Source: Metallyticus violacea
Lineage: Eukaryota > Arthropoda > Insecta > Mantodea > Metallyticidae
Length of the DNA stretch: 64,000 bases
Direction of reading: 5' to 3'
Assembly (NCBI GenBank): GCA_030762175.1
Contig: CM060833.1
Location: 67,295,001 to 67,359,000 of the forward strand
Part shown: piece after piece, positions 46,942-60,039 of the stretch
Layout: each line of letters begins with the position of its first letter
Position numbering within the stretch: the first letter of the stretch is position 1
Position numbers and translations under genes: made by a program
The notes under the pieces: model-generated
Told to the model about the DNA's origin: nothing
What the model saw: the letters and a program-made list of their open reading frames with translations, nothing else
The model's database searches: none

Positions 46942-47245
46942 ACTTTGGTGGATTTTTTTATATAGTGTGTAACGCTCGTTTTTACTACAGAGACACCACA
47001 GGCGTTTGACACTGATATTACATGAAATGCAATAATACATTGGGAAAGGGTATTTTTTTAAGGAAGGAGGTGGCCCAGGCCTAAGTTTAGGGTATTTCCC
47101 CGGCATTTGCCATTTATGAGGACTGAGAAAAACCCGGAAAAAACCTCAATCAGGAAGGACGGTTCTGGCGGGAATCAAACTGCAGACCTGTAGCTCACGA
47201 ATCCATCCCTTAACGACCTTGGCCATCCGTCATGGTACTTTGATG
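46942..47245 (-). repeat. SINE-B copy, full length
   Basis: The reverse element at 46951-47236 has its 3' end (tagtgtgtaacgctcgtttt) and head (cgggaatcaaactgcagacc, cgaccttggccatccgtca). It is flanked by actttggtg (46942-46950) and actttgatg (47237-47245), 8 of 9 identical. Several minus and plus frames through it are not genes. Confidence 0.85.
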
Positions 47246-50127
47246 TGAACCGTTTTTTATCCATTCTCAAATGGCTTTATCATTAACTGATCTGCTATTA
47301 ATTAAAATAAATAAAGTAAAAAATTCATAAAAGTTTCCCTTTCTTTTTATATGTATGTTTAAAAGCACTGCTTCTAAATAATGTTCATAGTGAACTTCAG
47401 TAAAATGCTTGGGAACAAATGCGGGAAATTTCTGCGTACTATTTACCACGTTTGCGACGGATATGAGTTCACTTTTTTCGTATTTCAGAACCTGTGGGAA
47501 AACGATGATAAATCGTAAGGTTTTGATTAGTTTTGTTTTATTTACTTTGTTTCACGCCTTTACAGTAAATGTCTTCTTCTTTGTGTTATTTGTTATTTTC
47601 GTTAAACTACAAAACATATTTAAAATTAAAAGCTTACTCTTTCAGCATCTGCATATGAATCTTGAGGCGACACCGAGCGGTCTGTCAATGACGTTACACT
47701 CACAGGAGCAGATAGGGAACGAGCAAACGTTTACCTGAGTAGCGTACAGCGACGGGTCGTTTGCCTAGTGTTTCATTCATCATCCAATCAAATGCTTCTA
47801 CGTCTTTCGGTGGCGTGTTACGGTGCATATACTCACTAGTGCCTCAAGACACTTCAAGTTTACGCAATCTGGAGTATGACGAATGCGTACTCGAACCCTG
47901 CCTTCAAGAACATGGGGTCTCTTCATAGAGAAGATATTACACTTGCTGACCAATTGTAACAAGTTAGAAATTAGAAATTTCTCGTCCCCTAAGAATTCTA
48001 GAGTCTTGTCACCAAGATTTTTATTATTTTCTTTTTCAGTTATAATAAGATGTAGTACTAGGAAATGTACGTTTTATGATTCAAAACATAATCTCCAATA
48101 TTGCCAACATGTGGATAGTGTAGGCATAATTGAGATACCATCTTCTTTATATTGTAATGTAAAATGTCTAAGGCCGCATCTGTAGCCAGCAAGTTGATGT
48201 TTTAAGAGAAATAAAAATAAAAAGGACACATTCAAATGAGAAATTTCCAGGTAGGTTGTCAAAACAGGGAAAACAAGTACCATGAAAAAGCATAAATCCT
48301 CCAGAAAAGGTTAATGCTTAAGAGGAAATGTATTTTGACAAAAATGTAAAGAAACGGCTACACTAAACGTCTTGCTAAATGCTTCTTTCGGCTTTAAAAC
48401 TTGTAAAAGGCTAATCAATTACTCAAGTAAATTGAATCTCATTTACTGCATTTATAATTGTTTTCACGCTTCAAAGATGATATCTCAGGAAGCATGTCGT
48501 TTAGTTCGTGTTATTCCGACCAGCGTCAAACCATGTAAAGTTATGTGCGACTGCATTTTAAGTGATAATAAACAGCCTAAAGTTAGGCAAAATTGCCTAA
48601 GATGTTGATAATGATGCCTTTTATCTGCATATATCTTAAAATGTCCATTGAACTCATAAAGCGACTGTAAATTGTTACGAGCATTTATCCTTTTATCTAA
48701 ACACACTTTCTTATTTCTTTTCTGCTCTTGTTCTTCATTAGATGAACTATCAACACTTCACATCTTCAATAAATTAGACCCTCAATTGTAAAACGCTCTA
48801 TTTAACCTGTATTTTTAAATACTAAAAGATAAGACAGAGGAAAAACTCTCCATCCTAAATCAAAATATTTTTTAAATGTATTGCTCTAAAATACGACCTG
48901 TGTGCAGTAACATTAAACAATAAGATATTACGAAGCAAAACACCAAGTTCGTTTTTAAGCTTATTGTTTAATTACATTTCAAATACACAAGAATGTTCAC
49001 AGTAAGCTGTACTAAAATATACAACTAAAAGTTCTCCCTCAGCATTGTTAACATGACGTTATGAACTTGGTGATAACGCTGAGGACAAAGGGACAAAAGT
49101 AACGGAACTTTTATTAAACCATAAAAGGCTTGTTATTTCAAGAAAGCCTCATAATATAATTCTTTTACCTTTAAACAAAGCAGTTTGTTTTTATTGCTTT
49201 CTCTTCTGGCTTTTATTTATCATTTAGGCACAAGAAAAAGAACAACCAAGAACATTCATAACAACAGCAGCGGAAAAATAAAATGACAAACTTAAGTTTT
49301 CTTTGGCTGTCGCTTTATCTTAAAATGTCATTTCCGTTTAATAAGAGCTCTTTGAATTGGAGAGGGAAAAAGAACTTAATTTTAAAAAAACCAACTGCGG
49401 TGATGTAAGAAAATTAATATTGAAAGGAATTTTAGCTTTAGGAAAGCATTATTAAGAGCAAAATATCTCATATTTTCTTAGTTTGTAGTTTGAAATAAAG
49501 ATATAGTAATTTTTTTAAGCCAAAGAATTGTTTGGCATTAAATTAGAAAGAGTAAATTTAGCTGTAATACTGTAATGCAACTTTTCAAATTTCGTTTAAT
49601 AAAACTGTCCATATTTTATGAAATACAAAGTAGTACTGGATTTATTTGCATTGCTAAATATTTATAGGTTTTGTTTTACGTTCTTTTTTCGCTATTATAA
49701 TTATTAATATCTTAAAACTAAAAGTTCATTTTTAAATTCAATTATTTTAAATTTTATAAACTTTGAAATTGTTTTCTCGTGGTTTTATATAGCTTTCCCT
49801 CAACTACCATATTTTATAAGTGATTTTAAATAACATTTATGTAATATTTCGGTCAACATTTTCAGAATGTTAAGCTATTTAATGTCCTATCAGACGTACT
49901 CTGGGCAATATAACCCAAAAAATATTTAAAATGTATGTGAAAGTTTTATATTGCATATACAAAATAAATATTAAGAACTTGGTGTCTGATAATAAACTTC
50001 TAGTATTATTAGCATTCTTACAAGCTGTAGCAAATAGTTTCAGTCCCTTGTAATTTCCTCATATCGGGTAAGATGGAAAAGTTTGAAGATTTCATTAGTA
50101 ATTATCATCTTATTTCAGTGATATTAA
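47246..50127. other. AT-rich noncoding, nothing recognised
   Basis: Frames at 47409-47738, 47883-48185 and 48372-48706 were examined. None matches a family I know. A GC-richer patch near 47660-47900 has no readable element. Confidence 0.4.
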
Positions 50128-50150
50128 TATTATTATTATTATTATTGTTG

Positions 50151-50185
<35 letters not shown>
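50128..50185. repeat. (ATT)n microsatellite with GTT interruption
   Basis: ATT units interrupted by three GTT units in the middle. Confidence 0.95.
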
Positions 50186-51716
50186 TAGTGTTTCACAAAT
50201 TGTATTCGTTTAAGTATTTATGCATAAGTAAAAGGGTGGTTTGGAGTTACTTATTTACAATTTTAATAATTAAAAAGCAATTTGATGAATTTAACCAAAA
50301 TTTACTCATTTTCGTATTGAAAAATGAGGAATAAAAATTTCTAAGAAAATTAAACTTGCAGTACCATCCTGCGTACAGATTTAAATTTGCAAGTCACGGT
50401 CTATAGAACCCACATTCAACTGCATTTTGGTATAAAAGTTGCCTTATAGTCACATTTCCCATGCGAGTCAGAGTACAGTTTCCCTTTAAGTGCCTGGAAA
50501 TCTAAAGGCATTTGTCAAAATATGAAACTTGTGAAAATAATTTGTATCGCTCTATATGTATATCATTCTTATTAATGAGTTTTCTTCTTACCCAATTAGT
50601 AGAGGAAAGTCGCCACTACTTATAAAATAGATTATTATTTATCAATCTCGTCTTTGATAAATTATCTTTTTGGAGGTCTTCAGAAAAGGGCGTTTCGGCT
50701 CACCCATTTAAATTGATATAAGAGAAGGGATAGAAGATAATAAATGAAGAAGCTGTATAATTTAATTGAAGATTTACGATTTAAGGATTAAGGCCAAGAG
50801 CATCAATTAACTCTTTCATTACATCCACATCTAAAATGAGAGGAGTAGAAAGTTAGCTGAAATGTCAGCAGGGACAGAAAAGGTTGCGTGACTCCAAATA
50901 TAGAGCTCCTGTGCTTATTCTTAGCCGTAAGTGATCATTTCCTTTGTTTGAGAGGTCACGCAGCTATACACAGTTGCGGATCCAATTAGCGCACCAATTT
51001 TAATAGCTTCTCCCTTAGCCGTAATATCTTCGCATTGGATTGCCAAAATATAAGTAATTGATTTTATGAGTCATAGGATAAAGTTGAAAAGTTTGTTAAC
51101 AAAACACCAGCTACTAACTGCATTTTTCGCGTAATCAATTGACAGTCTTGTCTGCATAAAGTGAAACCAGAGACTGCTGGTTCGATATATAGCATTATTC
51201 TTTCCATTTTAATTCTTATACCATTGACAGATTATTATTTATATAAAAGAAAAACTAACTAACATGAGCCATCAACTAACCGTACGTTTACAAAGTATTT
51301 CATCCACTTGCTTGATTCGCCCTAAAATTACCATAATCTGGTGACACACGCATTTGTTTGTCTGTATGAAAGCGTAAAATCTCAGGTTGCACATATAACG
51401 GAAAATAATATGAAATAGTTTGCTGACCGCCTGTTAACCATTAAATATATTCTGTACGATCCGAAAATCTCATCTTCATTTAATTCCCATCTTAAAGGGA
51501 CATCTTTTCGCCTTCTATCAAAGATTCGTCCTGAGGTAACCAAAATTCTCTACGATAGGTTATGACAACTTTTTAATCCCCAGGATCGCTTCAAAACAGT
51601 GAGGGGGGATCTGCTTTAAACTTCGATTGGATTGGCAGAGACACAAAAGATTTCTGTATTTCAGCGTTGCTCGTTTGTGCCTTTGTCCCCAATGGCGGTG
51701 CCTCCAGAAGAAAGAC
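50186..51716. other. noncoding, nothing recognised
   Basis: No features were seen. Confidence 0.45.
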
Positions 51717-52018
51717 AAGAGGTGTTGTCGTTGATTTGTTTTATTTACGGACGCTCTTTAACATGTCAGGTCACCAGCGTCCCATTCAATTCAGGGCGTG
51801 AAACGGCCGATAAATTTTGCTCGCAGATTTCTTCTTTCAGGCTTGAGATTTTTTTACATGCCGTAAATCTAAGATTTCCCTTCCGAAGGAAGCCGTACTT
51901 AGAATTTTTACCAGAAAAAAATCCATCGATCCTGGCCGGGATTGAACCCGCGATCTTGGGTTTACGAGGCAAGTATAGTTACTACTAGAGCATCAGGATC
52001 GACAGGTAAGAGGCGTTG
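51717..52018 (-). repeat. SINE-A copy, full length
   Basis: The reverse element at 51728-52007 has its 3' end (tttatttacggacgctcttt), the body, and head boxes (gggattgaacccgcgatc). It is flanked by aagaggtgttg (51717-51727) and aagaggcgttg (52008-52018), 10 of 11 identical. The 118-codon plus frame at 51632-51988 is antisense to it and is not a gene. Confidence 0.88.
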
Positions 52019-54610
52019 GGTGGCAGGAACCAGGAACGATAACTTATACGTAGAAAGGACCCCTAACGTTTTTTTGGATAGTACAGAAATTTGAGCCTTT
52101 CAGAAGTGCCGTTTTCCATATCGCAAGCCACCGTAACATCGCACGCAATAAATACAAGCCCATCTCACCTGGCATTTTGAACTCTGTAACAGAATAAAAT
52201 TAATAAAATGACACGAAATAAGAGAGCGTAAAATTCGTTGAAAGGAAAGAAGCATCCCAGCATTAGCCTTAGCATTCATAGGAAAACACAAAAATACAAA
52301 ACTTCAGGATGGCCAAACCAAAGAAAATTTAACCCGGGATCTCCCGAATGTGAGTCCCAAGTATACTTTTATATTTAGTAGCTAATAAGTGGATTATACT
52401 TGTATTAGTAAGTTAATAAACGAATTTATTTTGTTCTGTTCCTACGGATAAGTCTGAAGTTTCATTTGAACGATTTATGTCTTTTTTATTTGAGTTTTAC
52501 AGACATTTAAGAAAAGTTACGACATAAGCTTTCACCCTTTAAGAATTAAAACATGCTAAAATATCTCTGCACTTAAGTTTAAACTCTTATCAGTTTAGTT
52601 CATGTTTTCAACATTTAGTTATCACAGCATTTAAAAATAAGGTTGCCATATACTTATTCGTTATGTTCTAACCACTAACATCCCCTGAAAACACTGCACA
52701 CCTTTAGTATAGCTACGAGAGGGAAACGATCGAACAATGAGGGGCCATTCAAAGCAAAGTTATAAAAATGCATTTTAGTTAACATTTTGTATAGTGTGCA
52801 CTTTTGTTATCAACAACATATTTCCGCTGTATTGAACCATATAAACTGCAACATTACTGAATATCATTCAAAGCAAAGAAGAATGTCGCAATGTCCAAGT
52901 TCACTTTTCAAGGTCAGTCACAAACACTTTTTGACTTTCCAACACCTGATATAGTGGTAAAGTATGTGGCAGAATAACTTGGATGTGCAGGAAATATTTT
53001 GCCCTCATGCGGCTAGTGTAGTTCAAATCTATGGAAATGATGCTAAAGATTAACGAACTTATGTGAAAAGTCACTTTTTTCAGAATTCTATAAAACTAAC
53101 ATACTCTGTCTGTATTTTACTAATTTTGTTAAGTTTTTATTTTAATGAATTCGGAACAGCTCCAATAACCCAAGGCGTGCATTCGTTGCCGCGAGGAGAC
53201 AGCATAGAGGATCACATGATCAGCGCAATGGCATCTCAGATAGGTTTAAGCTCAGCTTACTAAAGCAGATTTCTATTTCGTGGATCAAGTTGCCTGCCAG
53301 GCTCCTTGAGCTCTGTTAAACATTCGCATATCATGGGGACAAATCCTTTAAAGTTCCAAATATGAATTCAGACCTGAATAATAAGCAGAGACACTCCGAA
53401 CTAGGTTATAGCTACAGTTAACACCTTTCTTGTTTTATTTTATATACTAACAAGTGTTCAAATAATCCTTTATTCAATAGCAAACACTGAAAAATTATAA
53501 ATACATTGCATTTGCTTAAAAGTAAATACGAGTTTAAAGTAAAATAATGAATAAAATGATTTTGTTCTTCCACCACAAATAACTAACAATGACATCCGGA
53601 AAGCTCCTTCATAACGCCAATATTATACATATAATGTTTTATGTGTGATGATCGGAAACACATAACGCTTTTTACTCATGAACTGACACGTCGCATCGCA
53701 TCTCCGTTACGTAATATTTAGCTAGGAAATTGGAAGACTTGTGTTCTTTGCAAGAAAGGTCAAGTGGAGGCGAAGATTCGATATCCGCTTTGCTTGGCTT
53801 ACACGCTAGCTTTCCGCTCTGTTGCATTGCTTTTCTCAAGTCCTCAAGCTGCTTGAGGGTTTCAACCGTCTTAATATCGGTTACCTAATCTTCCTTCCAA
53901 TTTGCAGTTTTAGTGACCGCCTAACCAGCTCTCTTAGCCTTGTCTGCATTACAGATCTGTTAGAGAAGTTGCCCAATCTGCAAGGGGCTGCGCAACTTAG
54001 AACCCGTTCTCTAACGCATGTCTTATAAAGAATTATGGAACAACACAGTACCTCCTTTTACATTTAGAATAATAAATTTTATAAGTGTTTCACAGTAATT
54101 AATATTAATTTTCATTAATTAATACGGATAAGATAAAAAAAATGTCCAATATTGTGTAATATCGAGGTCTGTAATTCATTTTAATTTAGATTTAAAAATT
54201 GAACCTATAATATTTATTCTTAAAGACTGCACCTTATAAAACAATTTAGATTATAAATTTTATTATTAGAGCTGCAAATGTGAAATAAATATTCATTTAA
54301 TTGTCATTTATGTTTAATAGACTTACGTTACTTGAATAATTCTGCTGCTTATTACTACGAAAAAAAATGTTAATATCATATCTGAGAGAGCATTTTCTTG
54401 GTATATTTCTGTTAATTTTGTCCTAAAAAGCTTAATTTTCTTTTAATTTTTGTGTATTTTTAATCAATGTATCTCTAATTAATTACGGTGCAAGGAACTT
54501 CTGATAAAGTTAACTACTTTACAATGAAGAAGAAGTTAACAGGCTTGAAATATTAATTATTTTCGTTGTGTATGTTACCTATTCACATAAACATTAGTTC
54601 ACAACATACA
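52019..54610. other. AT-rich noncoding, nothing recognised
   Basis: Frames at 52100-52291 (minus), 53063-53263 and 53822-54028 were inspected without a match. A tRNA-like patch near 52950 is too weak to call. Confidence 0.4.
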
Positions 54611-54852
54611 TACCGAGGGTGCCAAAAAAATGTATACACACTTTCACAGTAGATATCTGTTTAATATATTTCAAAGTTGAACCGAAAAACAACAGTAATG
54701 TGTAGTAGGAAGTTCTGTAAACAGATATGACTCACATACATTATGATAGCGTTGCTACGTGACAGGTATATAAACAATGAACAAATGAAGCCAAGATTGT
54801 CGTATGATCTTCTGTAAACAGATGTGACGCACATTAGCATTGCCACAACAAA

Positions 54853-55490
54853 ATGGAACTAAGATTATCGTTTGAACAGCGGAAAGCAATTTTGAAGTGG
54901 TATTGGAAAACCGAGAATGTTGTTGAAGTTCAGAGGCAATGGAGACGTGTGTATAGAATAGAAGCGCCAAAGCGAGTAACAATTGCACGCATTCGAGACA
55001 AATTTGAGACTCATGGTACCCTATATCGCGTCGGTCCTGGTGGTGTAGTAGTAACCATACTTGCCTCCTAAATCCAACATCGCGAGTTCGATTCCGGTCA
55101 GAACCGGTGGATTTTTTGGGCGTAAAAATCCTAAGTGTCCTTCCTTCGGAAGGGAAGTAAAGCCTTGGGTCCCGTGTCTTACATTTACTGCATGATAAAG
55201 AACCTCAAGCCTGAAAAAGGAGGTCTTTGAGCAAAAATTGTCGGCCGTTTCATGCCCCGTTTTGAATGCGACGCTGATGACCTGAGATGTTAAAGAGCTT
55301 CCGTAAATAAACCAAAAAAAAATACAGTACCGTATACCATAGAAAACCAGCTACACTGGCAGCACTTCGGGAAGAAATTGAAATTGAAATGGCATGTGCT
55401 GCAATCGCTGAGGACAAACGTTGCTCAATCACTAGTTCAACGTACTCAGAAGTGTATCGACGTCGATGGTGGGAATTTTGAGTAAATGTT
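54853..55490 (+). pseudogene. deleted DUF4817-type transposase, interrupted by SINE
   Basis: ATG at 54853 starts MELRLSFEQRKAILKWYWKT, then VVEVQRQWRRVYRIEAPKRV with TIARIRDKFETHGTL, the N-terminal helix-turn-helix domain, open for about 56 codons. The SINE-A enters at 55028 and the frame runs into its head. After the SINE, PATLAALREEIEIEMACAAI and, one frameshift later, SLVQRTQKCIDVDGGNFE give the family C-terminus with a stop at the usual place. The catalytic DDE core is absent, as in the 11.3-kb relic. Confidence 0.75.
55017..55338 (+). repeat. SINE-A copy nested in the DNA transposon
   Basis: The element at 55028-55327 is full length: head cctggtggtgtagtagtaac, gcgagttcgattccggtcag, body, and the 3' end acctgagatgttaaagagct with an A-rich tail. 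It is flanked by taccctatatc (55017-55027) and taccgtatacc (55328-55338), 9 of 11 identical, so the insertion is not very recent. Confidence 0.85.
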
Positions 55491-55614
55491 GTAACTGTAA
55501 AAGTCTAAAATGATTAGTGCTCATCATTTTCTGTTTGTGTAAATTCAGTTTTGTTATGTTAACACAGTTTTTCTTTGCTTGAAGTGTATATACATTTTTG
55601 GCACCCTTTGCGTA

Positions 55615-56597
55615 TAATTTCCTTAATCATGAAGTATTTTTCATTGCTTGTGGCCTGTGGCATGACCCAAATTCTTTGAAACTTTTTAAGTGCAAGCGGG
55701 CTCTTTCTTGTCCGGATTTTAACTAGAATGAGCACGAATTCCTGTAATGCTCAGACCAAGTACAACGGTTTCTATTATCACATTCTGATCAGGGGCGACA
55801 TCCTGGCTCCGTTCTGTATCTGGTCCCAGCGGCGCGCTAATCTCTGCTCATTTGTCTTGTTCCAACTTCGCACGCTCTCTGAAGAGTTTAATTTCTGCCT
55901 TTCTTTACAGATACAAATCATTATTGATGACGACTTTCGAAACCTCTCTCCATTAACAAAGACGCAATTTCTCTTACTTAGTGTTTGGTGGGATGGGAAT
56001 GTTTTGAAAACGATTGTTGCTGCGTAGTTTGTTTGTTGTAACATTATAACATTATTATTCTCGTGACGCCCAAAGTTTTGCGTTTAAAGCCTTGGCAAGT
56101 GATGGTGAAATAAACAATTTTTCGCTTAGGTATTGGAAATAAAGTAAAATAGTAATGGAGATATTGGCACAGTTCTAGCATGTTTCACTCTCAAGTACAA
56201 TAAGTGTTACTCGTGGTTTGCATACCAGGGAAGAGGAAAAATAACACTATATTACTATTACAAAATGCTAATAACTTTACATGCCATTTCATGCTTCGTT
56301 TTCACTTCAAGCTCTCTACGTAAGAAAAAAAATGGATGTTCTGGATGTCATGAAATCCTAGGAAATGCTTTTGAATATATCATACACATCTACAAGCCCA
56401 ACAAATTGCGCACTTAAGATTTTTTATATCTACAGTTCAATCTATAATGCAAGAGAAGAAGACAGCATTGTTGATTTCTTTGTCAACACAACACTTTTTA
56501 AATAAATTCGATTAGCTGCTTCTGAATTGCTCATGAAACACTCCTGAAGTAGCCTATTTTCCCCAATGTTCTTTTAACTCCACGTTTCACTGAATGA
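55615..56597. other. noncoding, nothing recognised
   Basis: Overlapping opposite-strand frames of 99 and 88 codons at 55728-56044 have no motif I recognise. The segment is somewhat GC-richer and may be an old repeat. Confidence 0.4.
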
Positions 56598-56790
56598 TCT
56601 GGGTTGTTAAGGTACAGACTCGTGAACGGGGCTCAATTTCCGCAGAGATTGTCCTCCCTGACAATTTTTTTCCAGGTAATACTCAATCCCCATTAATGGC
56701 GAATGCGGGGAGCTACCTTAAACTTAGGCCTGGAACGCTTCCTTTCCAATTAAATTTCTCAACTTATCACTTCATCTAATGCACCAATGC
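56598..56790 (+). repeat. SINE-B copy, diverged, 3'-truncated
   Basis: The landmarks gttgttaaggtacagactcg, tgtcctccctgac, tttttttccaggtaatactc, gcgaatgcggggagctacc and aacttaggcctgg are in SINE-B order. The 3' end (cgcctgtggtgcc ... acgggcg) is missing. It is an older copy with a poor B box (ctcaatttccgcag). Confidence 0.7.
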
Positions 56791-58392
56791 TGATATAATG
56801 CCAGGTTTTCCAGGTCTGGCGATTTATTGTGTCACTAAACATTTATCTTCTGAAATTTGATGTGTCTATTTTCTTACAAAAGAAACTTTAAAGTATATGG
56901 ACAATATAATCTGACAAATTGTTCGTGAGGTTTGTGATTAGATTTTCAGGTTAAGTGAAACCATTAATTTATTATTTATCATTTCTCTACACATTCCGGA
57001 GAAAGACGCTCTTTGCGTAAATCTCATTGACATATGGGCTACAGAAGTTATTTCAATTCTTTATTTTTACTTTTGGCCTGATCCTTTACTGTAACGATTT
57101 CTGCCATCTCCATTTTGCTCTACTTGTTTTTTTTTTTTTATGTTGGTAGTCGCATTTTTTTTTTTTTTTTTTTTTTTGTGTTACTTGAAGATTCGTTAAG
57201 TACTATTTTCTAATTTAAAATGATCTGCTGTATAAAAAGAACTGTTTATTGTTATATACAGCTTCTAATCTTTATAAATAAGCTCTGTGAAGTAATGCCA
57301 TGAAAAGATTTCCATCGTTTAAGAGCTAGGTATATACCTATCCTGTTGCAAACGTATTTATTTTTATTTAGAAAAGAGTCTTGAAAATTGCAACAGCAAG
57401 TCTTTGGTGTGCGTGGTAGTAGCGGTGGTGGGTGGTGATGATCTCACAATGTGGGTGGCACTCTTTACGTGCATTCATGGCACCCCAGGATGTTTCCGCA
57501 ATCCGATTGAAAACCACTGCACATGAGAATTACATTCCTTACAAATATTTGGTTTCGGTGGATCGAAGTTGTAAACACGTTTGTGCTACATTTTCATTTT
57601 TTATCGGCTAGAAGGAAATATCTTTCTTTGACCTCATAATCTTGGAAGTGAGGAAAATACACAATAATGAAATATTTCTCAATGCATATATGCAGATTGC
57701 CTTTGATAAATTTGTTCAAACTATAATAATTTAAGTACTTTTGGTATAGTTTACAAACGATATTATTGAACTAAAATGTGATAATGACCATTTTGTAAGT
57801 TACTGTAGATTATACTTTTTACTGTCTAAAAATACACTTCGTTTCATTTTTCAATGAGCAATAAATATGAAGGTAAACGCCAACTATTTATATTAACACA
57901 AATGTTACTAGTTGTTTTTTTCTGAGGACCCATACTTTTGATACCGAAACGTTTTCTTTTCTATTTTTCCTCAGTATGTGTTTTGTTCCATATAGAACAT
58001 AAGACTTTTTTTAAATGCCAATTACATATTAAGATCCCATAAACAAATCAACTTGTCTATATTTGTATAAAATTAAATGCAATAACATATGCTAATTACC
58101 CGCAATCATATTGTGCAACTTTCTGATAAATGCTAGCAAAATTACAGAGCGTTATGTTACATATCGTATTTCAAATATCGTTTAATTCCATAATATCTAA
58201 ACAATATTTTCAGATTCAAACGAGATTCAAATAAATTTGTAGTTCCAGAGCTAGGTTTTATTGAGCTCTATAACCTTCCCTATAAGCTTAGGAAATATAT
58301 CTCCTAAAGTGATTTATATTAATAGAGATATTCTTTATGTTTCCAGTGTCTCACACTTTAGTAAGATGTATATTGCAGTTTCATCCGATTAT
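56791..58392. other. AT-rich noncoding with T-runs
   Basis: Runs of T are at about 57127-57139 and 57155-57177. The latter might be the tail of an unrecognised reverse-oriented retroelement. Nothing else was seen. Confidence 0.45.
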
Positions 58393-58700
58393 TCAGATAA
58401 ACGATATGTGAAATTTCCATGTTGAAGCCCATCGTCCGGAATGGATTTTCTTTCTATCCCTGCTCAATGGATGTTTAGCAGGAGTGTTATCGGATGTCGT
58501 AATAAGAACTTGGGATACACTAGTTCTTGATCGGGAAAGGTCTTCAATCTTGTCTGATGTTCTTTCTTGGTTATTGATACACTGCAGTTTAGCAGTTTTC
58601 TTGTTAATGCCGCATAAAGGTTTTGGTGCTATGAAGGCAATCTTAGTTTCTTCTTCTGCCAGTTTATCTGCCGCTACATGACCTTCTGTGCCCAAATGTC
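58393..58700 (-). pseudogene. LINE RNase H-end relic
   Basis: The 100-codon minus frame opens GTEGHVAADKLAEEETKIAF, then IAPKPLCGINKKTAKLQC. This matches the end of the RNase H domain in Jockey- and I-like LINEs (G-H-x-G-x-x-G-N-E-x-A-D-x-L-A), here with deletion or replacement of the first GH/GNE residues, followed by F-I-G-P-E-P-x-C-G-I-x-x-x-x-A-K. The remaining codons do not align and may be decayed C-terminal sequence. Confidence 0.6.
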
Positions 58701-60039
58701 CAGTTTTAATTGATTCTTTGTAGAAATAATGGCATTAATAAACTTATAAATAAAACATATAAAGAGATAATGAAAAGTGTAATGTAAGAATCTATATATG
58801 CAAGAAACTAATATTACTTTTCTGTAGAAACGAGCATATATTTTTTATATTTTCGCGTAATATATTTCATATGAAAACAATTACGCTCATCATTTGGTCT
58901 AGTGTCTTCAGAGTAGATATTAAATGCAATTATTCTTGTGTACTGCTTCATTAACCAATCTTCACAAATATGGTTTGGAAGTGATTATATCTCTGAGTTT
59001 CATCTGAAAAATAAGATTTCGATGGAGTTTTGTTCTAGAGGCTTAGATTTTGTCTTCTTTTTCTTGTTTTCTGAAGAAAAATACAGGTCATCCTTGTCGG
59101 AATAGCAATATCGTTGCTTACACTAACTTTTCACGGTGATTTATTTTACTGACTCAATAGATACAGGGTTCTTGTAATTTTGGAGTCTTGACACACCGTA
59201 ATTCAACACTTACACTCATCCACAAAGGTTTTATAGATTTTTACATTCCTATGTTTGAGTTATGTTGTCATTTTTCAAATATTGTTAAGTTCTTCTAAAC
59301 ACATTATCTCAGGGAAGTAAACTATAACCTCTAAGAGGAAAAACTTTACGAACACTCTCAGTTTGCTTTGGTAAGCTTTAAAGTCGTGTTGTTATATATG
59401 TAACACATTACCTTCACCCACATTAAACATGATCAAAAGCCTAGAAATATTTAAATGGCCAAATAACGAAAGTATCATGCATAAAATGATGAAGTTTGTA
59501 TCTGTACATTAGTTTCCATTCAATGTCTTATGCAATTTATTCAAGAGAAATCGCTTTTTATGGATAACAGTTTAAAAAGCGAGCCATTAAGAGTTTTTTA
59601 AGAGCATACTATTGAGTTGCAATTGCTCTGTTAGATGCTCTTCAACATTTAAGGGTGTAGTTGCAGAAAGTGTATATTGAAATTACACTGTAAATAGAAG
59701 TTTAAAACGAAAATTGCAATGTCTCTTATTACAGTTTTCTCTTTAGTCTGCAAGGAAATGCTCACAATTTGATAGAATAATAAAAATTTGGCCATCCAAA
59801 GAGTTACACAAGCACTGGCGTAAACTCGACAGTGTAGTTCTGTATTTGAAGTGATTTTAATGATACCTTATGAGTTTGAAATCAGTTTACGGTTAGTATT
59901 TCTGATTAGAGATAATATAGCTGTTCGAATAATTAAGTGGTTCCTGTAGGGAAATGTAGAGAATATTCTTATCTAATTCCTGTGGAATCCAAACATACGC
60001 TCTACTTTTCGTCCAGTATTGGCGCAATAGTAACAAAAA
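58701..60039. other. AT-rich noncoding, nothing recognised
   Basis: No features were seen. Confidence 0.45.

Larger units (their letters stand above)
54611..55614 (+). mobile_element. DUF4817-type DNA transposon with TIRs, split by SINE-A
   Basis: The left end gggtgccaaaaaaatgtata (54618 onward) pairs with the complement of the right end tgtatatacatttttggcac followed by cc (to 55605), a TIR of about 25 bp with small indels. TA lies outside both ends (54611-54612 and 55613-55614). Without the SINE the element is about 690 bp. It encodes an internally deleted transposase and would have been non-autonomous. Confidence 0.8.

Noticed and set aside
51632..51988. 118-codon plus-strand frame
   Set aside because: It lies antisense across a SINE-A copy.
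52950..53050. tRNA-like segment tatagtggtaaagtatgtgg
   Set aside because: Partial similarity to the SINE-A A box, but no following body or duplication.
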